From the NCBI RefSeq assembly GCF_021730615.1, contig NZ_JAJLMN010000005.1:1-52104 (forward strand): 52,104 nt of DNA, in the 5' to 3' direction. Positions within the stretch are counted from its first letter, which is position 1; each line of letters begins with the position of its first letter. This document shows positions 25,751 through 33,480 of the stretch, one piece after another. This stretch comes from Lichenibacterium dinghuense. GTDB taxonomy: Bacteria; Pseudomonadota; Alphaproteobacteria; Rhizobiales; Beijerinckiaceae. Under the pieces are notes generated by a model, which was given only the letters and a program-made list of their open reading frames with translations, did no database searches and was not told where the DNA came from. A program made the position numbers and the translations under genes.

Positions 25751-26067
25751 AAAGCACAGTGCGACGGCGTGAACCGTGTCTTATGCGGGCGCCGTGGGTA
25801 GCCATCCCGCACTTGCGCCGCCACTCCGCGCCGAAGGGCCGAAAACGCCGCCAGCGGGCTTCGTAGGGGCGGCGCGGAGCCTTGATCACTTCCACCACAC
25901 CACCGCCCTCTGCGTTCCGTTGTCCCCCGACAGTGCGTCTTGTCGATTGCTGGACGGGAGAGAAGAATCTGTAATCCGAAGGGTGCCCGGGGTTCTGAAC
26001 CCACCCCCTCGGGAGCTGATCGACGATGGGCAGTTGTCCGGAATTTCCGGACAACTCGCGGCCGCGC
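25751..26067. other. Candidate replication origin region
   Basis: No gene supported. The region lies between brnTA and the candidate Rep gene. It contains a perfect inverted repeat GTTGTCCGGA-att-TCCGGACAAC (26033-26055) and GGGTTC-t-GAACCC (25990-26002). No clear iteron array or DnaA box was found by eye. Location next to rep/par makes it the best oriV candidate (inference). Confidence 0.35.
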
Positions 26068-26817
26068 TCATCGCGCGACACCGTGGCGCTGGCTTGCACA
26101 GCGAGCACCACGCGCGGTCCATGTCCCCTTCGCCCCGCCTATCCAGCGCCCCCGATCAACCACCGGGAACTTCCCGGTAGTTGGGGCGGTGCCCTGCGGG
26201 GCCGGCTTCGCGCCTAAGCCGCTGGCGGCGCTGGCCCGCGGGGCGGTGCTCTCCGCCTGCCGCGGGTGGTCCCCAGCCCGCCTGCGGTCGCGCATCTTCA
26301 GCCAGGCGCGCAACTCCGGCGAGGTGACGCGCACCGTGTTGGGCGCCGATCGCCACGCCGTCAGCCTCCATTCCTCGCTCGTCAGGATCCCGAGCGCCAC
26401 GGCCTGCCGGATGGCGTTCTGCACCGTGGTGCGCCCTACCCCGGCCAGCGCCGCGATGTGGCCGATGGTCAGCCGGCACAGGCCCCGGCGCGCCACCTCG
26501 GCGGCGATGGCCGACAGGGCCGCAGCCTCGCCCATGGTGAAGCGCGCGGCGAGCTGCGGCGGGAGCCACCCCGACGACGTCCAGCGCCGGCGACGCTCCA
26601 TCGCGGCCGGCGAACGTGGCCGGGAGCCGACGCAGCGCTTGGGCTTGACCGGCCGGACCGGCATCGCTTTGCGCGCCGCGATCTCCTCGGCGAGCCCCTG
26701 CGCCTCTCCCTCCGTCAGCGCCCCGCAGGCGAAGCCCTTCCACACGGCCGCCGACAGCTCGGCAAGCCGCTCCCGTGGCGTGCCCGGCAGGGCTCGCCTG
26801 ATGTCGTCCGCGAACAT
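26068..26817 (-). CDS. Winged-HTH protein, candidate replication initiator
   Basis: 249-aa basic protein. N-terminal helices (DDIRRALPGTPRERLAEL), a basic linker, ERRRRWTSSGWLPPQLAARF, then a clear winged helix (GHIAALAGVGRTTVQNAIRQ, AVALGILTSEEWRL) and a disordered basic tail. Proteins of this layout recur on Methylobacterium replicons (recall). It is the only candidate Rep here, near ParA and brnTA. ATG at 26817 is chosen over upstream in-frame starts. A transcription factor role is the alternative. Confidence 0.5.
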   Translation of the reverse strand: MFADDIRRALPGTPRERLAELSAAVWKGFACGALTEGEAQGLAEEIAARKAMPVRPVKPKRCVGSRPRSPAAMERRRRWTSSGWLPPQLAARFTMGEAAALSAIAAEVARRGLCRLTIGHIAALAGVGRTTVQNAIRQAVALGILTSEEWRLTAWRSAPNTVRVTSPELRAWLKMRDRRRAGDHPRQAESTAPRASAASGLGAKPAPQGTAPTTGKFPVVDRGRWIGGAKGTWTARGARCASQRHGVAR

Positions 26818-27202
26818 TCTCGACCCGTCCCATGGGCCGCACCGGGGCAAAGCGGGGTCGTTCGCGGAAACGCCAATTTCCGCGTTGACGACTCAGTGGC
26901 CGCTGTGGTGATCTCGCGACTGCTTAGGGTTGCGAGAGCACCTATCGATTCCAAAGAGCCTCCAGGCGCCAACCTGGGGGCTCTTTCCGTTTGTGGCCTG
27001 CTGCGGCGGCTGCGATCTCCTGGCGGCGGGAATCAGCCCCGCCGCGACACTCCATCGAGCCCGGACCGGGCCCTTGTGTCAAACTGGCGCGACGTCGAGG
27101 GCGAGCCGCCCGTTCTGCCGCCGGAGTGCAGCCGCGCCGGCCCTCACTCCCCGAATCACCCGGCCCGCCCTAGAACAGAAAGGGAACAAAGCGGAGGGTG
27201 CC
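26818..27202. other. Rep leader region
   Basis: No gene supported. It holds the hairpin at 26953-26986 and a possible plus-strand promoter (TTGACG at 26885-26890), so it may encode a small antisense RNA controlling rep; see findings. The plus-strand operon starting at 27203 has GGAGGGT before its ATG. Confidence 0.35.
26953..26986. terminator. Strong bidirectional hairpin upstream of rep
   Basis: AAAGAGCC-tCCAGG-cgccaa-CCTGG-GGGCTCTTT: A-run before and T-run after the stem allow termination on either strand. About 135 nt upstream of the rep start. Confidence 0.65.
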
Positions 27203-27424
27203 ATGCTCTACAAGCTCGGGGATGCAGTGCGGCTGCGCGATGGGTCGGCGATGCGTGAGGGGCTCGACCCATGGGAGGATGCGACCGGCAGGGTCGTCGC
27301 GATATTCGACGACATGACGCCGCCGCGGCTCAACGTGATGTACGGCGAGCATGGGCCGTTCCTGTCGACGGTGCTGGCGTCAGAGTTCGTGGCCGACCGG
27401 CCGTTCGACGGGGCGCCGTTCTGA
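27203..27424 (+). CDS. Hypothetical protein, 73 aa
   Basis: Small beta-rich protein: MLYKLGDAVRLRDGSAMREG, TGRVVAIFDDM, RLNVMYGEHGPFLSTVLASE. GGAGGGT before the ATG gives a strong start. First of three genes joined by TGATG overlaps. SH3-like features possible; function unknown. Confidence 0.6.
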   Translation: MLYKLGDAVRLRDGSAMREGLDPWEDATGRVVAIFDDMTPPRLNVMYGEHGPFLSTVLASEFVADRPFDGAPF

Positions 27425-27654
27425 TGTCCGCCCGCCGCTCCGGGCGTCTGCCGGCCCTCACATCGCCCCTGACCTTGCTCGACCAGGTCGCGCCGATCCA
27501 CCGCGCGCTGTGCGCCGAGATGGCCGAGCTGACGATCGGAGGGGCGCACTACGGCGCCGTGGCGCGGGCCGTCGAGGCACTGGCGCAGCTCGCCGCCGAC
27601 CTCGGGCATCCGGGGCGGTTCGCGGAGATGGCGCCGCGGTCGAACATGGGCTGA
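27424..27654 (+). CDS. Hypothetical protein, 76 aa
   Basis: Helical small protein (APIHRALCAEMAELTIGG, GAVARAVEALAQLAADLGHP). Its ATG overlaps the previous stop and its stop overlaps the next ATG. Function unknown. Confidence 0.55.
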   Translation: MSARRSGRLPALTSPLTLLDQVAPIHRALCAEMAELTIGGAHYGAVARAVEALAQLAADLGHPGRFAEMAPRSNMG

Positions 27655-27875
27655 TGCCGACCGAACGCTTCATCCGCGACAAGGCCGCGATCTGCGATGA
27701 TCTGGAGCGGCTGGCGCGGGCCCGGCGCGTCATCACCTACGGCGAGGCCGCGGCCCTGGTGGGACGCTCGGCGGCGGCGCTGATGCCCGTCCTCGCCGCG
27801 ATCCGGGCCGAGGACGCGAGGCGGGGTCGGCCCGACCTGACGTGCCTCGTAGTGGCGGAGCAGGAGGGGTGTTGA
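27654..27875 (+). CDS. Small winged-helix-like protein, 73 aa
   Basis: RVITYGEAAALVGRSAAALM, PVLAAIRAEDARRGRPDLTC, LVV: a pattern I recall from many small Rhizobiales proteins with an HTH-like core. Third gene of the overlapping trio. Function unknown. Confidence 0.6.
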   Translation: MPTERFIRDKAAICDDLERLARARRVITYGEAAALVGRSAAALMPVLAAIRAEDARRGRPDLTCLVVAEQEGC

Positions 27876-27935
27876 AGGCGTGGGCTGTTGCGCTCATCGG
27901 TTGAAGGAGTAGCTTCCTTTGCCGGAGACTTCGCC

Positions 27936-28145
27936 ATGCCCGACAAGCCCGCCCCCGAATTCTACGACGTCATGCAGGTCGGAGATGAAACTTACGCCGT
28001 GGTCTACGACGGCACGGACACTGTCGTCGTGCTCGACGGCGTTCCTCAGGTCGGCTTCGACATCCAGGATGCATACGATGTGGCGGAGAGCCTTGAGGCC
28101 ATCAGGCACATCATGCCGAGTCGAGGCACGCGGACGGTCAACTGA
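27936..28145 (+). CDS. Hypothetical protein, 69 aa
   Basis: Acidic protein with YDVMQVGDETYAVVYDG, VVVLDGVPQVGF and DVAESLEAIRHIM. Family not recognised. ATG at 27936 with ccggag upstream. Confidence 0.55.
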   Translation: MPDKPAPEFYDVMQVGDETYAVVYDGTDTVVVLDGVPQVGFDIQDAYDVAESLEAIRHIMPSRGTRTVN

Positions 28146-28346
28146 CCCTCACGGCGCCCGCCCCGCATTTGTCACATCGATCACCCTGCAGGGCACCCCT
28201 CCCGGCGACGCACAGCCGGAGAGGAGCAGGAGCAAAAGGACGAAGGACAGGGCGCGCATAGGCCTGAAATTGAGTCCATCGTACCCGACTCCGGCTTGAA
28301 CCACAGCCGGCATGCCCCATCCTCATTTCGACGATGGAGGATTGCA

Positions 28347-28595
28347 ATGCCGCGGTTCTACTTCGATTTGTACGACGAATCATCGTCCATATCGGACGAA
28401 CATGGCGAGGTCTTCGCGACGCTGGGCGACGCCAGAGAGCAGGCTGTCGCCATCGTGCTCGACGTTTTGTCCGAAGCTCATGTCTTCCGACCTGCTCGGC
28501 ACGGCTGCCGCATCCGAGGCGACCACGGTGAGGCCTTCTGCGACGTCCGCGTGACCATCGAGGTCTTCGCTCAGCAGGCAGCCTCTGACGCTTGA
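28347..28595 (+). CDS. DUF6894 family protein
   Basis: 82-aa protein starting MPRFYFDLYDESSSISDEHG, then LGDAREQAVAIVLDVL and CDVRVTIEVFAQ: the DUF6894 layout. GGAGG lies seven bases before the ATG. Function of the family unknown; two further likely members on this plasmid (5978, 44778). Confidence 0.75.
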   Translation: MPRFYFDLYDESSSISDEHGEVFATLGDAREQAVAIVLDVLSEAHVFRPARHGCRIRGDHGEAFCDVRVTIEVFAQQAASDA

Positions 28596-28671
28596 CCGCA
28601 CAGATCAGGCGACGCAACTCGCCCTTGGCGCCGCACCTTGCCTACAACCTGCACCGCACTACAACCTGCCG

Positions 28672-28869
28672 ATGCCGACAGCCCACGCCATCGCCGCGGC
28701 CAGGACCGCGCTCGAAACCCTGCTGAGCCTCCGCAAGGTCACCGGCAAGACGGTCGCTGGGAAGCCGCTCAACAACGCGATCGACGTCGCCAGCGGGGAG
28801 GCGCGACAGATCTTGGACCAGCCTGCGCGGAGGCCGGAGCACGTCGCGAGGCGGTTCGGGGAGGGGTGA
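28672..28869 (+). CDS. Hypothetical protein, 65 aa
   Basis: HAIAAARTALETLLSLRKV and KPLNNAIDVASGEARQIL suggest a small helical protein. No recognised family; start at 28672 has no strong ribosome binding site. Confidence 0.4.
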   Translation: MPTAHAIAAARTALETLLSLRKVTGKTVAGKPLNNAIDVASGEARQILDQPARRPEHVARRFGEG

Positions 28870-29146
28870 GACGGCGAAGCCGGCGGGTGGGAAGCGGGGG
28901 GGAAGGACGCGCGGGAGAGGGCCATCGCGGTTCAGGAGGCCGTGTTCAGGGCGAGGGCCGGACGGGACCAAACGGCGTCCGATCCGCTATTGTCGTATTG
29001 CCGATCTGGCGTGCACCGCTACGTCCGTAGGCTGCTATCAGCGTATTTCGCTGTCCCCATTGTGGCATGCCGTGCGATGGGCACAGCGCGGCAGCGCAGC
29101 ACAAGCCTACGGTGATGTAGTCGTGTCGCCGTAGGAGGACAGCCAT
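28870..29146. promoter_or_regulatory. Upstream region of parA, candidate centromere/operator
   Basis: No gene. Contains CTACG-tc-CGTAG (29019-29030), and CCTACGG (29106-29112) with CCGTAGG (29129-29135), the latter enclosing the GTAGGAGG Shine-Dalgarno of parA. GCTATC/GATAGC hexamers recur at 29034, 30124, 30426 and 30482 around the par genes. A parS-like or operator role is inferred from position. Confidence 0.4.
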
Positions 29147-29812
29147 ATGCGCGTGGTCGCGTTCAGTTCGCAGAAGGGAGGCTCGGGCAAGTCGACCCTG
29201 TCGGCCCATCTGTCCGTGTTCGCGGACGCGCCCGGCAAGCCGGCGCTCCTGATCGACACCGATCCGCAGGCGTCGCTCGCCTTCTGGCACGAACTGCGCG
29301 CGGCCGAGACGCCGATCCTGGTCAAATGCACCGCCAAGGATCTCCCGACCGTCATCGACGAGGCCAAGGCCGAGGGCATCGAGTGGGTGTTCATCGACAC
29401 GCCGCCCCACAACGCTGCCGCCATCGCTGAGGCCATGCGGGCCGCGGACCTCATCGTGGTGCCGCTGCGCCCGGCCGTCTTCGACATCGCGGCGGTGGCG
29501 GCGACGCTCGACATGGCCAAGGCGCTGAACAAGTCGGCGCTGCCGGTCATCAACGCCGCGCCGGCCAAGCGCATCCTCGGCGAGCCGGCCGTGGTGTCGG
29601 AGGCGCGCCAAGCGCTCGCCGGGCTCGACGCGACGGCGTGGGCCGGGCAGATCACCCATCGGGCGGCCTTCGCTCACGCGCTGGCAAGCGGGCAGGCCGT
29701 GCACGAGTTCGAGCCGTCGAGCCCGGCGGCGGCCGAGATGGGCAAGCTGTGGGAAGCCGTCCGCAGCGCCACGGGCGCGGCTCCGGCGCCGAAGCGGAAG
29801 GGTCGGAAGTGA
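29147..29812 (+). CDS. parA: ParA family partition ATPase
   Basis: 221-aa deviant Walker ATPase without N-terminal HTH (small type, as in parA/parG and ParA-like MinD relatives). KGGSGKST at 10-17 is the deviant Walker A; LLIDTDPQASLAFW is A', and WVFIDTPPHNAAA is Walker B. Drives plasmid segregation with the adjacent RHH protein. The strong AGGAGG ribosome binding site lies within an inverted repeat. Confidence 0.92.
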   Translation: MRVVAFSSQKGGSGKSTLSAHLSVFADAPGKPALLIDTDPQASLAFWHELRAAETPILVKCTAKDLPTVIDEAKAEGIEWVFIDTPPHNAAAIAEAMRAADLIVVPLRPAVFDIAAVAATLDMAKALNKSALPVINAAPAKRILGEPAVVSEARQALAGLDATAWAGQITHRAAFAHALASGQAVHEFEPSSPAAAEMGKLWEAVRSATGAAPAPKRKGRK

Positions 29813-30096
29813 ACGCGAAGCGGACCCCATTGTCGGGCCTCGGGGCTCGTCTGGCGAAGAAACCGGCGGATGCGGTCGACCCCGCGCCGACGCAGCCTGA
29901 CGCCATCCAGGCCGACCCTGCTGCGCCGCGCGAGCGCGCCGCGGACGGACGCAAGGGGATCTTGGTCCGGGCCCGACCGGAAGCGTGGAAGGCTCTCAAG
30001 CTCGTGGCGCTGGACCGTGAGATCACGTTGCAAGAGGTGATGACGGAGGCGATCAACGACCTACTGACGAAGCACGGCAGGCCGCCAACGGCGTAG
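29809..30096 (+). CDS. Ribbon-helix-helix partition partner (ParG/ParB-like)
   Basis: 95-aa protein: basic, flexible N-terminus (VNAKRTPLSGLGARLAKK), Pro-rich linker, then KGILVRARPEAWKALKLVAL and ITLQEVMTEAINDLLTKHG, an RHH fold (strand, helix, helix). GTG start overlaps the parA stop by 4 bp. Probably the centromere-binding protein and autorepressor of this par operon. Confidence 0.8.
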   Translation: MNAKRTPLSGLGARLAKKPADAVDPAPTQPDAIQADPAAPRERAADGRKGILVRARPEAWKALKLVALDREITLQEVMTEAINDLLTKHGRPPTA

Positions 30097-30140
30097 CGCG
30101 CTGGGCCGATGCTGCCATAGCGTGATAGCAGAGTAGCACT

Positions 30141-30422
30141 CTACGCCGCGGTGAGGTGCGGGCCGATGACCTTGGCGAGCTCGAACATGGTGATCCGCTC
30201 GGCACCGAAGATCGGCCGCAGCGTGGCGTCCGCGATGATCCCGCGCTTGTCGGCCGGGTCCTGCAGGTCGTGCTTGCGGATGTAGTCCCACAGCTTCGAC
30301 ACCACGGCGGTGCGGGCCAGCGGCTCGGCGCCGACCACGGCCGCCAGCTCGGGCGAGGGCGTCAGCGGCTTCGCCAGCGCGCCGGCGGTGCGGGGCTTCT
30401 TCGGGGCGACGGTGCGGGACAT
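30141..30422 (-). CDS. SWIB/MDM2 domain protein
   Basis: 93-aa protein: basic N-terminus (SRTVAPKKPRTAGALAKPLT) then a single SWIB domain: PELAAVVGAEPLARTAVVSK, LWDYIRKHDLQDPADKRGII, FELAKVIGPHL. SWIB was named in eukaryotic chromatin remodellers; stand-alone SWIB proteins occur in chlamydiae and several proteobacteria with unclear function. ATG at 30422. Convergent with the par operon and downstream of an HTH gene. Confidence 0.88.
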   Translation of the reverse strand: MSRTVAPKKPRTAGALAKPLTPSPELAAVVGAEPLARTAVVSKLWDYIRKHDLQDPADKRGIIADATLRPIFGAERITMFELAKVIGPHLTAA

Positions 30423-30498
30423 GATGCTATCCTCGTTGTACCGTGCGGATGCAGCGGCATTGTGTAATACGGAGCTAGCACGATAGCGATGTGCTGCA

Positions 30499-30518
30499 GT
30501 AGTGCGCTGGCGCACTAC
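30499..30518. promoter_or_regulatory. 20-bp palindrome upstream of the SWIB gene
   Basis: GTAGTGCGC-tg-GCGCACTAC, perfect arms, overlapping the stop of the HTH gene at 30515. No T-run follows on either strand, so it fits an operator for the SWIB promoter better than a terminator. Confidence 0.5.
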
Positions 30519-30778
30519 GAGCGTTGCTGATTGGTCGCCACCTCCGCCCCCGGCCGCCCCTCGGCGTCGAACGCGACGCGCACGCCGGCCCGCTCCAGCG
30601 CCGTGCGGATGGCCCACACGTCGGAGTGCGACAGCGTCGCCATGTCTGCGTCGTCCTGGGCTTTGATGACCATGTCGAAGCTGATTTTGGAGGCTTTGGT
30701 GAGCTTGGGCGAGGACCACCGGAGGAGGGCGCGAGCCTGCCGGACCTGGGCGGCGGTGAGTGTCGGCGGGGCGGTCAC
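30515..30778 (-). CDS. Small HTH DNA-binding protein (plasmid HTH family, copy 3)
   Basis: 87-aa member: LTAAQVRQARALLRWSSPKL, KASKISFDMVIKAQDD, then WAIRTALERAGVRVAFDAEG. GTG start at 30778, 31 nt after the next copy upstream. End of the long minus-strand gene run. The recognition helix differs between copies, so targets probably differ. Confidence 0.7.
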   Translation of the reverse strand: MTAPPTLTAAQVRQARALLRWSSPKLTKASKISFDMVIKAQDDADMATLSHSDVWAIRTALERAGVRVAFDAEGRPGAEVATNQQRS

Positions 30779-30809
30779 GCCGTCGTCGCCGAGAGGGCGC
30801 AGGCAGAGG

Positions 30810-31034
30810 TCACGTGTTCACCTTCAGCCTTGGTCCATCGGCAGCAAACTCGATGCCGGCGCGCTCGCACGTCCGCCTGAGCGCGAGCATCTGTCCGTCG
30901 AGCAACATGGAGGCGCTCTCCTGATACTCAATGACCTCGATCACCGAGAGCGGCAGGAAGGCTTGGCGGCTCAGGTCGGCGCGGTCCCAGCCCAGCAACT
31001 CGCGCGCCGCGCGGATCTGCCGGCCCGTCACCAT
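30810..31034 (-). CDS. Small HTH DNA-binding protein (plasmid HTH family, copy 4)
   Basis: 74-aa member: MVTGRQIRAARELLGWDRAD, LSRQAFLPLSVIEVIEYQES, ERAGIEFAADGPRLKV. The ATG at 31034 follows GGGGAGGTG, a strong ribosome binding site. Confidence 0.75.
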   Translation of the reverse strand: MVTGRQIRAARELLGWDRADLSRQAFLPLSVIEVIEYQESASMLLDGQMLALRRTCERAGIEFAADGPRLKVNT

Positions 31035-31134
31035 GATGCACCTCCCCAACCAAGCGGCCGATCCGGTCGGATTTCAGCGCTCCCTCGCTCCGACGCGGAA
31101 GGCGTAGTCGCGAGGGCGATCGTCGGGAGACGCA

Positions 31135-31365
31135 TCAGGCCAGCTTCTCTCGCAGGCGCGGGCCTTCCGGCGCAAACTCGACGCCGGCACGGTGGAACCC
31201 ATCGTTGAGGACGATCTCGCGCACCAGGGTCGCCTCGATCACGGTCTCGGCCGCCATCACTCTATCAATCACGTGTAGTGGAAGTGCAGTTCGGCGCTGC
31301 AGGTCGTAGCGCCCCCAGCGAAGGAGTTGGCAGGCGTCGCGCACCTGTTGGCCGGTCAACGTCAT
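31135..31365 (-). CDS. Small HTH DNA-binding protein (plasmid HTH family, copy 5)
   Basis: 76-aa member: MTLTGQQVRDACQLLRWGRY, DLQRRTALPLHVIDRVMAAE, HRAGVEFAPEGPRLREKL. ATG at 31365 overlaps the stop of the upstream gene (ATGA). Confidence 0.75.
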   Translation of the reverse strand: MTLTGQQVRDACQLLRWGRYDLQRRTALPLHVIDRVMAAETVIEATLVREIVLNDGFHRAGVEFAPEGPRLREKLA

Positions 31366-31679
31366 GCCCGCCCCCCGGACTGAGGAGGGAAGGAATCGTC
31401 CAGCACGCGATGGCGCCGCGCCGCGTTCCGTGCCGCCTCGCCCGGCGACAAGCGCTGTCCACGCTCCCACGCCGCCCGAAGGCCCAGCAGCAGCTCGATT
31501 TCACTCTCTGCGTAAAGACAACCAATCCACGCCGTCGCGGTGCCGTCCTGGTGACGTCCGATCCACTTGAACACCGTCACGACAGCGTCGAGGAACGCGA
31601 GGGGGTGGGGGCTGCAGAGTGTCGCGTCGACCAAGGCGACGAGCTGCTCTGTGGTCATCTGCTGTTCGCTGGAAGGCAT
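31362..31679 (-). CDS. Hypothetical protein, 105 aa
   Basis: Helical protein: MTTEQLVALVDATLC, PLAFLDAVVTVFKWIGRHQD, IELLLGLRAAWERGQRLSPG. No motif recognised. Overlaps the HTH gene that follows, so co-expressed. Confidence 0.55.
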   Translation of the reverse strand: MPSSEQQMTTEQLVALVDATLCSPHPLAFLDAVVTVFKWIGRHQDGTATAWIGCLYAESEIELLLGLRAAWERGQRLSPGEAARNAARRHRVLDDSFPPQSGGRA

Positions 31680-31813
31680 GAAGGTTCCACGGCGCCCAGC
31701 GTCGGCTATCCCGGCACGTTACAGGCACGCATCAACCATCACATGATAATTTTGTTCGCCAGAGCAGGAATAATCCAGAGATCGTTACTTCAGAATACAT
31801 CGATGCGCGTCGG

Positions 31814-32071
31814 TCACGCCGTCGCTGCCCTCGCGTCGCTGATGCCGGCCCTCCTGCGCCCCTCACCCGTGATGACGTAGACGCGGCGGGGCGACCTCTC
31901 GCCAGCGGCCTTGCCGCTGCGGCCGGCGATGAGGCGCTGGCTTTCCAGCATGATGAGGCGGCCGCGGACCTCGCCGGGCGACATGGCGCAGGCCGTGCCG
32001 ATCTCAGCCGCGCTGGCGGTGGTGCGGGCGGCGAGGTGATGGAGGATGGCGAGTTCGGGGGAGGGGGTCAC
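31814..32071 (-). CDS. Winged-helix regulator-like protein, 85 aa
   Basis: PELAILHHLAARTTASAAEI, GTACAMSPGEVRGRLIMLES, QRLIAGRSG...RRVYVITGEGRRR: a MarR/ArsR-like winged helix (helix, recognition helix, wing). GTG start at 32071 overlaps the stop of the Xre gene (GTGA). Confidence 0.7.
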   Translation of the reverse strand: MTPSPELAILHHLAARTTASAAEIGTACAMSPGEVRGRLIMLESQRLIAGRSGKAAGERSPRRVYVITGEGRRRAGISDARAATA

Positions 32072-32673
32072 GCCTTCGTTGAGCTTTTCATGATCTCTCC
32101 AGCTTCAGCCAACGCACGCCCGAGCAGCTGTGCCAAGGCACCTGCATCGTGTGTTCCGGCTTGCTGGAGCAGCGCCAGCAAGGGATCGACCACGGCGCGT
32201 GTCGGTTCAAGGGAGACGCGCTGGCGTTCTACCCGTGAAGCCGGTGCTGGTGGGGGCACAATCTCGGTGACAGGCTGCTCCGCACCGTCCCCTTTTCCGA
32301 GTTCTCGGACCAGCGCCAGAAGCGTCTTGGCGACACGGGGATCACGGACCTGCTGAAACAACTCTGCCGATCTCCGAGCCCCTTTTCCGGTAGAGCCGGT
32401 CGACGTCGCCATATGCGTATCGAAGAACGATCCAGGATGGATTTTCAGCGCTCTGGCGATCCGGTTCAGGGTACTCACTGCCATCCGATCTTTGCCAAGC
32501 TCGTACTTCTGCAGCTTCTGATACGCGATGCCGACAGCGTCGCTGAGCGCCCTCTGTGTTATCTGAGCAGCGACGCGCGCCTCACGAATGCGAGCGCCGA
32601 TCATCACCTCGAACTCGATGTCGCGACCGCTCTTACTCGCATCTCGCGGCTGAAACTCAGTGCGACGACCCAC
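32068..32673 (-). CDS. Xre family regulator with helical C-terminal domain
   Basis: 201 aa. N-terminal HTH_XRE: IGARIREARVAAQITQRALS, DAVGIAYQKLQKYELGKDRM, AVSTLNRIARALKIHPGSFF. The C-terminal half is helical (DPRVAKTLLALVRELGKGDG; DPLLALLQQAGTHDAGALAQ). Paralogous to the gene at 33016-33480, which shares the ARIRxARxAA...QKYELGxDRxAVSTL core. Confidence 0.85.
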   Translation of the reverse strand: MGRRTEFQPRDASKSGRDIEFEVMIGARIREARVAAQITQRALSDAVGIAYQKLQKYELGKDRMAVSTLNRIARALKIHPGSFFDTHMATSTGSTGKGARRSAELFQQVRDPRVAKTLLALVRELGKGDGAEQPVTEIVPPPAPASRVERQRVSLEPTRAVVDPLLALLQQAGTHDAGALAQLLGRALAEAGEIMKSSTKA

Positions 32674-32779
32674 GCTTCAGCTCCTCGGTTGCGATCAGCC
32701 ATAAGATGCATGACGCGCTCAGGAGTTGAAGCAAAATCTAGGCTGTCGCAGCTACGACCGGTGAGGAAATGGAGGGTCG

Positions 32780-33013
32780 TCAGCTTGGGGAAGAGGGACA
32801 CGGCGCCCGCCTCACGATCCCCTCGGCCTCGGTGAGCGCATGCCCGAGGTGGCGAGCCAACGTCACGGCACCGGCCGCCTCGGCCTCCCGCAACAGCGCC
32901 GGCAGGGCCACGATCGCGGCTCGCGCCGCCGGGATGTAGTCGGCGCCGGCCTCCTGCTCGACGTCGCGCCGGGCGCGAGGTGCCGAGCGCTCGAAGACGT
33001 GGGGGCGACGCAT
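32780..33013 (-). CDS. Hypothetical protein, 77 aa
   Basis: Ala-rich helical protein (AARAAIVALPALLREAEAAG; TLARHLGHALTEAEGIVRRA). Its end resembles the C-terminus of the Xre protein at 32068 (AQLLGRALAEAGEIMK), so the two-gene unit 33480-32780 may be a split version of that gene. Two nt after the Xre gene at 33016. Confidence 0.5.
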   Translation of the reverse strand: MRRPHVFERSAPRARRDVEQEAGADYIPAARAAIVALPALLREAEAAGAVTLARHLGHALTEAEGIVRRAPCPSSPS

Positions 33014-33015
33014 CG

Positions 33016-33480
33016 TCAGGGCGCCCCGTCGCCGGTGACGGTGGACTGCTCGTCTTCCGACCCCGCAAGCATGTCGGCGAGCGCGAGCAGGCGTTTCGCA
33101 ACGACGGGGTCGCGCACGCGCTGGATGCGCTGTCCAAGCTTGATGACGGCTTTCACGTCAGGAATAGGGCCGGTCGCCGCTGGCATGTCCTCGTCGAAGA
33201 ACGATCCGGCGTGAACGCCGAGGGCCACGGCTATGGCATGCAGGGTGCTCACAGCGACACGGTCCCTGCCGAGCTCGTACTTCTGCACCTGCTGGAAGCT
33301 GATGCCGACCGCTTGGCCAAGTGCACCTTGGCTCATGTGGGCAGCTAGGCGAGCGGCGCGAATTCGGGCGCCGAGAGAGATGTCGAATTCCGGATTGCGC
33401 TTGACGCGCTTGAGGCGCTCGGGGGCGGGCGGCGGCTGATCACCGGCGGCCTTCTTCGGGGCTCGGGGTACGCGCGCCAT
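33016..33480 (-). CDS. Xre family regulator
   Basis: 154 aa. Basic N-terminus, then HTH_XRE: LGARIRAARLAAHMSQGALG, QAVGISFQQVQKYELGRDRV, AVSTLHAIAVALGVHAGSFF, and a helical C-terminus (VAKRLLALADMLAGSEDEQS). Its ATG overlaps the stop of the small ORF upstream. Probable DNA-binding repressor. Confidence 0.85.
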   Translation of the reverse strand: MARVPRAPKKAAGDQPPPAPERLKRVKRNPEFDISLGARIRAARLAAHMSQGALGQAVGISFQQVQKYELGRDRVAVSTLHAIAVALGVHAGSFFDEDMPAATGPIPDVKAVIKLGQRIQRVRDPVVAKRLLALADMLAGSEDEQSTVTGDGAP

